Assembly: GCF_009711465.1 (NCBI RefSeq)
Contig: NZ_SMME01000858.1
Coordinates: 1 to 57,136, forward strand
DNA length: 57,136 nt
From: Parendozoicomonas verongulae
GTDB taxonomy: Bacteria; Pseudomonadota; Gammaproteobacteria; Pseudomonadales; Endozoicomonadaceae
Direction: 5' to 3'
The notes under the pieces were generated by a model. That model was not told where the DNA came from, searched no databases, and saw only the letters and a list, made by a program, of their open reading frames with translations. A program made the position numbers and the translations under genes. Below are positions 1 through 7,919 of this stretch, piece after piece (position 1 is the first letter of the stretch; each line of letters begins with the position of its first letter).

Positions 1-58
1 CATTATACGGACTTCCCCTGCTAGGCTAAAAGGACCCTTCTTATGGAATACACGGAAC

Positions 59-1027
59 GTGCAAACCTCCTCATTGCCGCCACTCTTTCAAAGCCCCATA
101 CTGGCCCCCTATGAGAACTGTAAAGTCACTGAGATAGAAGGCGAGCACAGTGCCTGGATTGGTAGAATAGAATCCACCCCACCACTCATACTGAAACAGC
201 CAAACGCTTATAGCGGTTATTACGAGCTGCTTTTTCATCGGCTTACATCTGCAGCCTCAGATAGTCCTGCCGCCCCGGTTCTGGCATCTGGCGCATTATC
301 GGATGACAGTTGCTTTCTTCTGATGCCAGATCAGACAATAACACACCGGCAACTATTCTCCCCTATGAAAACCTTCACAGGCTCACAAATCAGTCAGCCC
401 CTGCAAACCACGCTTCTGAAAACACTGGCTGATTTCCATAAAGCCATGGAGCCACTGGTCGAACACGCCGAAGAACTCGGCTTTGGACGGTACCGTGATT
501 TACCACGACCACTGCTGGAACACATTTCCATCTGTAGTGCGTTGGTGAAGGACTTCCCCGAGCATATTGTGCCCCCTGAAGATCACCAAAAGCTGAAAAC
601 GCTTCTCCCCCAGGCTGTGCATTACTGGGAAACCGTTCTGCGCCCCAAATTTGCAGCCAGAAAGGGATTAGCTATCTGCCATGGGGATTGCTTCCTCCAT
701 CATTTCTGGATGCCACTGGATGCCAGGGAGTCCCCCCTGCTGTTCGATTTTGATCTGGCCACCATTCACCGCCCGGCCTGGGATTTGGTTATGCTGCTAT
801 CCACAGGCAACTTCCCCGATACCGAACGCAGCCTGAAAACCTACCACCTGCACGCCCGCATGGGTACACCGTTTGAAGAGCTGAAAGAGGAATTTGGATG
901 GTTGGCCGCCTGCCAGCTTTATCACGTGCTGGCAGACAGGGAGCGGGGATGCAATGAGTTACTGTGGAAGGGTCGGTTGAAGAATCTATTAAGGCTCAGT
1001 GAGCAGGCTCTCAGCCTACACGCCTGA
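59..1027 (+). CDS. Phosphotransferase of the aminoglycoside/choline kinase-like fold
   Basis: The 322-aa product has the C-terminal signature of the APH/choline-kinase superfamily. It shows a catalytic-loop motif HGDCFLHHF at about residue 213, then LLFDFDLA with the metal-binding Asp of the DFD motif, then HRPAWDLV. The usual Asn of HGDxxxxN appears replaced by His, so the true substrate is uncertain. It probably phosphorylates a small hydroxylated metabolite in the cytoplasm. The start used is a GTG. The frame is open upstream to the window edge, so the N-terminus could be longer. Its 3' end overlaps the convergent DUF2835 gene by 17 bp. The family is fairly sure; the substrate is unknown. 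Confidence 0.72.
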   Translation: MQTSSLPPLFQSPILAPYENCKVTEIEGEHSAWIGRIESTPPLILKQPNAYSGYYELLFHRLTSAASDSPAAPVLASGALSDDSCFLLMPDQTITHRQLFSPMKTFTGSQISQPLQTTLLKTLADFHKAMEPLVEHAEELGFGRYRDLPRPLLEHISICSALVKDFPEHIVPPEDHQKLKTLLPQAVHYWETVLRPKFAARKGLAICHGDCFLHHFWMPLDARESPLLFDFDLATIHRPAWDLVMLLSTGNFPDTERSLKTYHLHARMGTPFEELKEEFGWLAACQLYHVLADRERGCNELLWKGRLKNLLRLSEQALSLHA

Positions 1028-1232
1028 TACCTTTGAACTTACCGTCGCTGCCGTAGCTGATTTCAAATCGCCCATAAATGCCGTGGTGGGTCACAAACCT
1101 GGCGATGATATCGAAAGGCAAACTGATGCTGGTGCCATCGTCTGCAACAGCACGTACACGTTCCTTCTGCCTTTTATAGAACTGAAGAACCTGATCCGAA
1201 TTGAGGTTTATAGAAACTATCGACTTACGCAT
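1011..1232 (-). CDS. DUF2835 family small protein
   Basis: The 73-aa protein matches the short gammaproteobacterial DUF2835 family in length and pattern. The N-terminal strand region is INLNSDQVLQFYK, the middle is a basic strand followed by LPFDIIARFVTHHGIYGRFEI, and the tail is GKFKGIRRV. The central phrase on persisting to a 'FVTH.GI.GRF' segment is what identifies it. The function is unknown. An AAGGA ribosome-binding site stands about 6 nt before the ATG. It converges with the phosphotransferase gene, and the two overlap at their 3' ends. Confidence 0.75.
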   Translation of the reverse strand: MRKSIVSINLNSDQVLQFYKRQKERVRAVADDGTSISLPFDIIARFVTHHGIYGRFEISYGSDGKFKGIRRVG

Positions 1233-1302
1233 GCAACATCCTTATCCCTGCTGTCTGTCTTGCTACCTTTCTAATAATAGAAGACTCGTAAGCCGATGAG
1301 AT

Positions 1303-2682
1303 TTATCGTAATTTTCTCACGCGGAACTGCCGCCCCTTGATCTTGCCACTCTGTAAATGTTTCAGAGCGCGGTTAGCCACAGAGCGATCAATCGCCACAT
1401 ACGCGCAGAAGTCGAAGATATCAATCTTACCCACATATTTGCCCAGAATGCCGGCATCTCCCGTCAAAGCACCCAGAATGTCGCCGGGCCGCACCTTGTT
1501 CTTCTTTCCCCCATCAATATTGAGAGTGACCATAGGCGGAAGGATATCCACAGGCTGGTTTTTCAATTCTGCTAAAGCACCGTATTCCACCGGACGCATC
1601 TGGTAGGCTTCAATATCTTCGATTTTGTACTGCTCTTTCTCGGTATACAGGCTGAGGGCCAGACCTTTGCTGCCCGCACGGCCTGTTCGACCAATGCGGT
1701 GTATGTGCACTTCTGCATCCCGAGTGACTTCGTAGTTGATCACTGCCTGCAGGTCTTTGATATCCAGACCCCGTGCCGCCACATCGGTAGCTACCAGCAC
1801 TGAGCTGCTCTTGTTGGCGAACTGTACCAGCACACGGTCACGATCTCGCTGATCCAGATCCCCGTGAATCGCTTGTGCATGAAAGCCTTCATCACTTAGC
1901 GCATTGGCCACTTCCTGACACTCAGCCTTGGTATTACAGAACACCACTGCGGACTCTGGCTGATAGTGACACATCAGCTTGATCAGAGCCTCCCGGCGAC
2001 CATTGCGGGTGGTAAGGAAAAAGCGCTGTTCAATCACGGTATCGTCATGGTGAGATTCCACACTCACTTCCACTGGCTTGCGCTGGAACTCGCGGCTAAT
2101 GTCCTGAATGCCTTCTGGATAGGTGGCAGAAAACAGCAGGGTCTGGCGGTTGGATGGGGTTTGGCTGGCCAGATCGGCAATGGCATCCCGGAAGCCCATA
2201 TCCAGCATACGATCAGCTTCATCCAGCACCAGAGTGGTAATATCGTCCAGCTTTAAAGTGCCCTTGCGCACGTGCTCCTGAATCCGGCCTGGCGTTCCCA
2301 CTACAATATGAGCGCCATGCTCCAGAGAGCCAATCTGGGGGCCGAAAGGCATGCCACCACACAGAGTAAGCACTTTCACATTATGGGTGAAGCGAGCCAG
2401 ACGACGCAGTTCCTTACCCACCTGATCCGCCAGCTCACGGGTAGGACACAGCACCAGCGTCTGCACCCGGTACTTACGTACGTTCAGGCGCGACAACAGG
2501 CCAATACCAAATGCCGCCGTTTTCCCGCTACCGGTTTTGGCACGGGCGATCAGGTCTTTTCCCTGTAGAACATGGGGAATACTCTGCTCCTGAATCGGCG
2601 TCATAGCTTTGTAGCCAAGGGATTCCAGGTTGGCAAGCATCTCTTTGGAAAGGGCCAAAGAGGAAAAGCGGGAGTCAGACAT
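1303..2682 (-). CDS. dbpA: ATP-dependent RNA helicase DbpA (DEAD box)
   Basis: The 459-aa protein has the full DEAD-box core: a Q motif (MTPIQEQSIP, about residues 27-36), Walker A AKTGSGKT, motif II VLDEADRML, motif III SAT, and motif VI HRIGRTGRAG. The C-terminal 75 residues form the DbpA-type RNA-binding domain and end in GRQFRVRKL. Length and ending match E. coli DbpA (about 457 aa), which uses this domain to dock on 23S rRNA hairpin 92 during 50S subunit assembly. It stands alone on the minus strand. Assignment to DbpA rather than another DEAD helicase rests on the C-terminal domain and is confident. Confidence 0.93.
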   Translation of the reverse strand: MSDSRFSSLALSKEMLANLESLGYKAMTPIQEQSIPHVLQGKDLIARAKTGSGKTAAFGIGLLSRLNVRKYRVQTLVLCPTRELADQVGKELRRLARFTHNVKVLTLCGGMPFGPQIGSLEHGAHIVVGTPGRIQEHVRKGTLKLDDITTLVLDEADRMLDMGFRDAIADLASQTPSNRQTLLFSATYPEGIQDISREFQRKPVEVSVESHHDDTVIEQRFFLTTRNGRREALIKLMCHYQPESAVVFCNTKAECQEVANALSDEGFHAQAIHGDLDQRDRDRVLVQFANKSSSVLVATDVAARGLDIKDLQAVINYEVTRDAEVHIHRIGRTGRAGSKGLALSLYTEKEQYKIEDIEAYQMRPVEYGALAELKNQPVDILPPMVTLNIDGGKKNKVRPGDILGALTGDAGILGKYVGKIDIFDFCAYVAIDRSVANRALKHLQSGKIKGRQFRVRKLR

Positions 2683-3402
2683 TGCGATCAGTCATCGGAC
2701 AGGAGAATAAGGCGGGCAATCTTAACAGGCCAGCAGCTCCTGTAAATCCTGCAACAAGTACAAAAGCTACGTTTTTGTGCAGGGTGCAAGGTGCCAGCTC
2801 CCTTCTCCATAAAGCACATCAAATCGGACTTGGATCAGAGAAGATAAAAACCCACACACAGGATAAAAAAGTTGACTACAGCCCACAAAAGAAACCTTCT
2901 ATACAAATAAATAACTTATCAACCACGAAAAACAAAACCTACATCTCCTTTAAAATCAACCAATAAATTGACCCACGCCAATTAAGGATCACAAGAATAG
3001 AGTTAATTTAATCTACAGACCCTCGTCAATCTATAGACATATCTATGACTGATACTTTTCAAATCAACAATGGCTACTACACAATCATCCACCGCAACTG
3101 GCTGGAAAGCCCGTTAGCCATTTTGAAAAACAGTCTGAGAAAAACTACCCAAATAGAATTTGTACCATTTTGTTTACTCTATGCATTCAAATCCATTATT
3201 TACGTTATTACATGGTGGATTGGAGCGTCTCATCGTTAGTTAACACTTCACAAATATTACAGGCAAACACAACAACTTGTTAAAACCATACTCGAAAAAA
3301 TAGCGTTCACTTTAATGCTGTATGCAGTTCCAATGATTACAAGCTGGTGAAGCCTGAATTTAGATATCCCTATCAAAACCTGAAATCATTCAGAGGTCAG
3401 CT
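2683..3402. other. Long AT-rich intergenic region ahead of the reductase operon
   Basis: These 720 bp hold no gene I can support. The composition is clearly more AT-rich than the flanks. A 64-codon open frame at 3045-3239 lacks a ribosome-binding site and family resemblance. A weak sigma-70-like pair (TTCACT at 3306-3311, 17-nt spacer, TCCAAT at 3329-3334) lies about 70 bp before grdI. I found no good FNR palindrome or sigma-54 site. The leader just before grdI carries an AGAGGT ribosome-binding site. The length suggests that regulatory sites for the anaerobic operon sit here. Confidence 0.4.
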
Positions 3403-4737
3403 ATGAAACTTGAGCTGGGTCACTTCCATGTGAAGGAAGTCACCTTCGGCGAATCAACTCGCTTTGAAGATGGTGTTCTCACTATTAACAAAGAAGAGGC
3501 GCTCGCCGTTGTTCGTGAAGATGAACACATTACTGATGCGGATCTTGTTATTGCCCGTCCCGGTGAAGAAAAGCGCATTGTTCCCGTTAAAGAGGCTGTT
3601 GAGCCACGTTGCCGTGTCAACAGCAAACACAACAACTATTTCCCTGGTGTAACCGGCACTGAACTTTATCAGGTTGGTGATGGTCGTTCCCACGCCCTGA
3701 AAGGCTGCAGCGTAATGGGTGTTGGCAAACACTGGGGCAGCTTCGGTGACGGTCTGGTTGATATGTCTGGCAAGGGTGCAGAGTACAGTTACTTCTCTCA
3801 AATCACCAATATCTGTTTGGTAGCGGATACCGACGAAGAGTTTGAACGTCACGAGCAGCAGAAGAAGAATCATGCTATTCGCTGGGCAACCCATCGTCTG
3901 GCTGAGTACTTGGGTAACTGTGTAAAAGGCTTGGAACCGGAAGAGATCGAAACCTACGATCTGCCGCCTATTACCAAACGTGACTCCTCTGTGAATGACC
4001 TGCCATCTGTCGTCTACGTCATCCAGACCATGACCCAGATGGAAGAGGAAGGCTACAACGATCTGGCCTACGGCTGGGATTTGAACAAGTCTATCCCTAC
4101 CCTGATGCACCCCAACGAAGTGTTGGACGGTTCCCTGATCGGCGGTTCCTTTATGCCAACGTCCTCCAAATGGGCGACCTACGATTACCAAAACTGCCCC
4201 ACCATAAAATCTCTGGCAGCACAGCATGGCAAAACCTTGAACTTCTTGGGTGTGATTACCTCCAACCTGAACGTGGCACTGATCCAGAAGGAGCGCTCTG
4301 CCCTGTACGTGGCTCAGATCGCTAAAACTCTGGGAGCCGACGGCGCCATCCTCGCCGAGCAGGGCTACGGCAACCCCGATGCCGACTTCACCGCCTGCTA
4401 CGTAGCACTGGAAGACGCTGGTGTGAAGACCGTGGGTATCACCAACGAATGTACTGGTCGTGATGGTCGCTCCCAGTCTCTGGTGTCCATGGATCCCAAG
4501 TCTGACGCCATCGTATCCTGCGGCAACGTATCGGAGCTGATCGAACTGCCAGCCATGAAAGAAGTGATTGGCGAGCTGGAAGCTCTCGGCCGTGATGGTC
4601 TGTCCGGCGGCTGGGCAGGCGACGAAATCCTCGGTCCCTCAGTTCGTGAAGATGGTTCCATCATCATGGAAAATAATGCGATGTTCTGCGGCGACCAAGT
4701 GATTGGCTGGGCCCAGAAAACTGTTCGCGAATTCTAA
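3403..4737 (+). CDS. grdI: Betaine/sarcosine/glycine reductase component B, alpha/beta proprotein
   Basis: The 444-aa protein is the GrdE/GrdG/GrdI proprotein family. In clostridia this is cleaved internally into two subunits, one bearing a pyruvoyl group that binds the amino or trimethylammonium substrate. Family-typical blocks visible include FPGVTGTELYQVGDG, WGSFGDGLVDMSG, LMHPNEVLDG, FLGVITSNLNVAL, ADGAILAEQGYGNPDADF and VGITNECTGRDG. Length is close to the family's ~430 aa. I cannot fix the cleavage residue; Cys265 (in YQNCPTI) is near mid-protein and is a candidate. AGAGGT precedes the ATG by 6 nt. grdH follows after 25 bp, then a BCCT betaine carrier. That context, rather than sequence, is why I prefer betaine (GrdI) over sarcosine (GrdG) or glycine (GrdE). 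Confidence 0.85.
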   Translation: MKLELGHFHVKEVTFGESTRFEDGVLTINKEEALAVVREDEHITDADLVIARPGEEKRIVPVKEAVEPRCRVNSKHNNYFPGVTGTELYQVGDGRSHALKGCSVMGVGKHWGSFGDGLVDMSGKGAEYSYFSQITNICLVADTDEEFERHEQQKKNHAIRWATHRLAEYLGNCVKGLEPEEIETYDLPPITKRDSSVNDLPSVVYVIQTMTQMEEEGYNDLAYGWDLNKSIPTLMHPNEVLDGSLIGGSFMPTSSKWATYDYQNCPTIKSLAAQHGKTLNFLGVITSNLNVALIQKERSALYVAQIAKTLGADGAILAEQGYGNPDADFTACYVALEDAGVKTVGITNECTGRDGRSQSLVSMDPKSDAIVSCGNVSELIELPAMKEVIGELEALGRDGLSGGWAGDEILGPSVREDGSIIMENNAMFCGDQVIGWAQKTVREF

Positions 4738-4762
4738 TCGGCTGAAGATAAGGATTACAACG

Positions 4763-6076
4763 ATGAAAAAAGCAATTTGCTACATCAACCAGTTCTTTGC
4801 CGGTATCGGTGGCGAAGACAAGGCGGATCACGCGCCTGAAATCCGTGAAGGTGTTGTCGGCGGTTCCATGGCTATCAACGCTGCCCTGCAAGGTATTGAA
4901 GTCACTCACACCGTGATTTGCGGCGACAACTTCATGGGCTCCCACCGTGAAGATGCGATTCAACAAATCTGCGGCATGCTGGAAGGCAAAGAGTTCGACC
5001 TGTTCTTTGCAGGCCCAGCCTTCCGTGCCGGCCGTTACGGCGTAGCTTGTGGAGAAATCAGCAAGGTTGTTCAGGAGCGTTTCGACGTACCTGCTTTCTC
5101 CTCCATGAACGACGAAAACCCCGGCGCGGAAATGTTCCGCAAGGACATGGTGATCTTTGAGGGTGGCAAGAGCGCAGCTGCCATGCGTACCGATGCTCAG
5201 AAGATGGCTGCTTACGCCAGCCGTGTTATCGCCGGTGAAGCTGTGGGTTCTGCTGAAGAAGAAGGCTACTTCGGCCGTGGCAAACGTCACATGATATACG
5301 ACGAAAGCCTGAAGCCTGCCGCAGACCGTGCGGTGGAAATGCTCATCGCCAAACTGGGCGCCCAGCCATTTACTACCGAGCTGCCAATTCCCAAAACCGA
5401 TTTTGTGCCTATCGCAAAGCCTATCAAGGATCTGTCCAAAGCCACCATCGCTATCATCAACACAGGCGGCATCGTACCGGTTGATAACCCAGACCGCATT
5501 CAGTCTGCCTCCGCAACCCGCTGGGGCCGTTACGACATCAGCAAAATGGATCGCCTGAAAGGTGGTGAATTCAAGACCATCCACGCAGGCTTTGACCCTA
5601 TGATGGCTGACGGCAACCCCAACGTTATCCTTCCTCTGGACGTTCTGCGGGAGATGGAGAAAGAAGGCAAGATCGGCAAGATTCACGAATACTTCTACTC
5701 CACCGTAGGCACCGGCACCACTCAGAAAGAAGCAGCCCGCATGGCGCAGGAAATGATTCCGCCTATTCAGGAAGCAAACGTGGACGGCGTTCTACTGGTT
5801 TCTACCTGAGGCACCTGCACTCGTTGCGGTGCAACGATCGTGAAGGAAATCGAGAAAACCGGTATGCCTGTCGTACAACTGGCAAACCTAGTTCCTGTCG
5901 CCAAAACCACTGGTACCAACCGGATTGTTCCTGGCTTCGCTATCCCTTATCCATTGGGCAACCCTGAAATGACGGAAGAACAGCAGCACCAGATGCGCCG
6001 CCACCGCATTGAAGTGTGTCTTGATGCTCTGACGACACCTATCGAAGAACAGACTGTATTTAAGGTGAAAATATAA
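4763..6076 (+). CDS. grdH: Betaine/sarcosine/glycine reductase component B, selenoprotein subunit (UGA = Sec349)
   Basis: This is the selenoprotein subunit of component B (GrdB/GrdF/GrdH family), 437 aa if the in-frame TGA at 5807-5809 is read as selenocysteine. The residues around it form the family's redox motif Sec-Gly-Thr-Cys-Thr-Arg-Cys-Gly, and the same frame continues to a TAA at 6074-6076 with clearly related sequence (VKEIEKTGMPVVQ, then GFAIPYPLGNP). Sec falls at residue 349, as in clostridial GrdB (about 350). In the reaction, selenol attack on the substrate carbon makes a carboxymethyl-selenoether that is passed to protein A. The start is ATG 4763 with AAGGA at 4750-4754. A conventional gene caller would split or truncate this gene at the TGA. 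Confidence 0.9.
5807..5837 (+). promoter_or_regulatory. Selenocysteine UGA and bacterial SECIS hairpin of grdH
   Basis: The UGA (5807-5809) is followed by an 11-nt spacer and then a 17-nt hairpin. The arms TCGTTGC (5821-5827) and GCAACGA (5831-5837) are perfectly complementary around a GGT loop. Spacer and hairpin length equal those of the E. coli fdhF SECIS minihelix, which SelB binds to deliver Sec-tRNA. It lies within the coding frame, as bacterial SECIS elements do. The loop is shorter than the E. coli one but keeps the GGU core. Confidence 0.8.
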
Positions 6077-6155
6077 CGCACAAACCGTGAGTCCGGCAGG
6101 AAGGCGGTTGTCACTGAGCCACCTTCCAGCCTTAGAAGAATAAAGTCGTATAAGT

Positions 6156-6179
6156 GTCGCCAGCTGCCGGGCTGGTGAC
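6156..6179 (+). other. Stem-loop between grdH and the BCCT gene
   Basis: A 9-bp stem (6156-6164 with 6171-6179, one G-U pair) closes a TGCCGG loop. No clear U-run follows it, so it looks more like an mRNA-processing or stabilising element, or a leaky attenuator, than a full terminator. It sits in the 142-bp gap between grdH and the transporter gene and could set different expression levels for reductase and carrier. Confidence 0.4.
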
Positions 6180-6218
6180 ATTCTCTACACCCACTCCTTT
6201 TCCAAGGGGAATAAACCT

Positions 6219-7748
6219 ATGCAAAACACACCGAATAAAGACAACACTGTCTTTATCATCGGGCTGGCTCTGGTTCTTATTATTGTTTTTGTTGGTATGG
6301 CCTTCCCGAATTTTCTTGGCAGCGCTGGCGGTGCTGCCATGTCCTTTATCACTGGAGGCTTTGGCTGGCTCTACAATGCTGCAGCCTTTTCATTTGTTAT
6401 CTTTTGTCTTGGTATTGGGCTGAGCAAATACGGCCATATCACCTTAGGCGATAAGGGTGATACGCCTGAATACAGCACCGCCACATGGTTTGCCATGCTC
6501 TTCTCTGCCGGTATGGGTATTGGTTTGGTGTTCTGGGGTGCTGCAGAACCTCTCAATCACTGGCTCCACCCTGTCAGCACAATTGAAGGTGGAAGCACTG
6601 CCGCGGCAGAGTTTGCCATGCGCAAGGCATTTCTCCACTGGGGGTTGCAGCCTTGGGCGATTTACAGCGTCCTTGGCCTTCCTTTGGCGTACATAATGTA
6701 CTGTCGCAAGGAAGACAGTCTAATCAGTAATCTGTTGATCCCTTTTATGGGTAAAGAAGGTCCCCACAGCGGATGGGGTAAACTGATAAATATCCTTGCC
6801 CTGTTCGCCGCTAGCAGTGGCATTGCAACATCCCTCGGCATGGGAGCCAATCAGATTAACGGCGGATTGTCGTATGTTTTCGGTATCCCCGATACCGGTA
6901 TGGTGAAGATTATTATGGTCGGCATTATCACTATGCTAGTGATTGCCTGCACCGTAACCGGTATGCAGAAAGGCATTAAATATATGTCTAACCTGAACCT
7001 AGTGATTGCCGGCACCATTCTCACCGCCAGTTTTATCTTCGGCCCCACCACCGAAATGATGAACACCTTTGTCAGCACTCTGGGCAACTACGTGCAGAAC
7101 TGGTTTGGCGACAGCCTCGCCATCAGCAACGACCCCTGGTACTCCAGCTGGACTGTGTTCTATATGGCCTGGTGGATTGCCTGGGCACCTTTTTGTGCGC
7201 CCTTCATTGCCAAAGTGTCCAAAGGTCGTACTATTCGTGAGTTTGTTTTAGGTGTTTTGATTGCGCCATCATTAGGTTCTTTTGTGTGGTTCTCTATCTT
7301 TGGAACTATGGGCTTACATGCTGGAATTGAAGTGGCGGCACAAGCTGTCCAGAACACATCCACAGCATTATTTGTTGTTCTATCCCAGTATCCCATGAGT
7401 AGCATTATCTCTGTGCTGGTTATTTTTGTGCTATTCACTTTCTTTATCACTTCCGCCAATGGTGCCACATATGTTCTTGGTAGTCTGTCGTCTAACGGAA
7501 GTGCAGAGCCTTCCAATAAAATGAAGATTACCTGGGCGATACTGCAGTCGGCTCTGGCATTAGTGCTGATGCTGGGCAGTGACAATGGTTTAAGCCTACT
7601 GCAAACCATCTCTATCGTAGCAGCCTTCCCATTCGTGTTCGTACTCTTCCTGAGTATGTTCTCCATGGTGCGATTCCTGAAGGAAGATCACGATACATCG
7701 AAGACATTACCGAAAGCTCTTAAATCTGGCGAAAAGATAATGATCTAA
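6219..7748 (+). CDS. BCCT family transporter (betaine/carnitine/choline type)
   Basis: The 509-aa integral membrane protein has about twelve hydrophobic segments and the BCCT signatures. These are the glycine-rich stretch GMGIGLVFWGAAEPLNHW in segment 3 and the aromatic segment-8 motif FYMAWWIAWAPFCAPFIAKVSKGRTIREF in part. The Trp-rich box of the latter forms the quaternary-ammonium binding cage in this family. The N- and C-terminal tails are short, unlike the long osmosensing tails of BetP, which fits a nutritional rather than osmoregulatory carrier (inference). AAGGGGA precedes the ATG by 8 nt. It lies 142 bp after grdH and is followed by a strong terminator, so it plausibly supplies betaine to the reductase. 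The choice among betaine, choline and carnitine cannot be settled by eye. Confidence 0.9.
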   Translation: MQNTPNKDNTVFIIGLALVLIIVFVGMAFPNFLGSAGGAAMSFITGGFGWLYNAAAFSFVIFCLGIGLSKYGHITLGDKGDTPEYSTATWFAMLFSAGMGIGLVFWGAAEPLNHWLHPVSTIEGGSTAAAEFAMRKAFLHWGLQPWAIYSVLGLPLAYIMYCRKEDSLISNLLIPFMGKEGPHSGWGKLINILALFAASSGIATSLGMGANQINGGLSYVFGIPDTGMVKIIMVGIITMLVIACTVTGMQKGIKYMSNLNLVIAGTILTASFIFGPTTEMMNTFVSTLGNYVQNWFGDSLAISNDPWYSSWTVFYMAWWIAWAPFCAPFIAKVSKGRTIREFVLGVLIAPSLGSFVWFSIFGTMGLHAGIEVAAQAVQNTSTALFVVLSQYPMSSIISVLVIFVLFTFFITSANGATYVLGSLSSNGSAEPSNKMKITWAILQSALALVLMLGSDNGLSLLQTISIVAAFPFVFVLFLSMFSMVRFLKEDHDTSKTLPKALKSGEKIMI

Positions 7749-7770
7749 GTATTTCCACAAAGCACCTGAC

Positions 7771-7799
7771 GGGGAGTATCACACTCCCCACCTTTTTTA
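7771..7799 (+). terminator. Rho-independent terminator after the BCCT gene
   Basis: A perfect 7-bp stem GGGGAGT/ACTCCCC with a 5-nt loop is followed by ACC and six T. It starts 22 bp after the transporter stop and closes the grdI-grdH-BCCT transcription unit. Confidence 0.88.
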
Positions 7800-7919
7800 T
7801 ACGCATACTCTACATTTCACAGTAAACACCCCTAACCCTGACAAAAAACAACACGATTGAACAAAGCAGGCAAAAATACTACAAAAGCTATCAGTCAAAA
7901 TTTTCTTACAAGGTCACCA

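Noticed and set aside
2871..2910. Sigma-70 promoter around TTGACT at about 2871
   Set aside because: No acceptable -10 hexamer at 16-18 nt spacing.
3045..3239. 64-codon open frame before the grd operon
   Set aside because: No ribosome-binding site, no recognisable family, and located in AT-rich regulatory DNA; probably chance.
5840..6076. Separate small gene after the grdH stop
   Set aside because: It is the C-terminal part of grdH in the same frame; the TGA before it is a selenocysteine codon with a SECIS hairpin.
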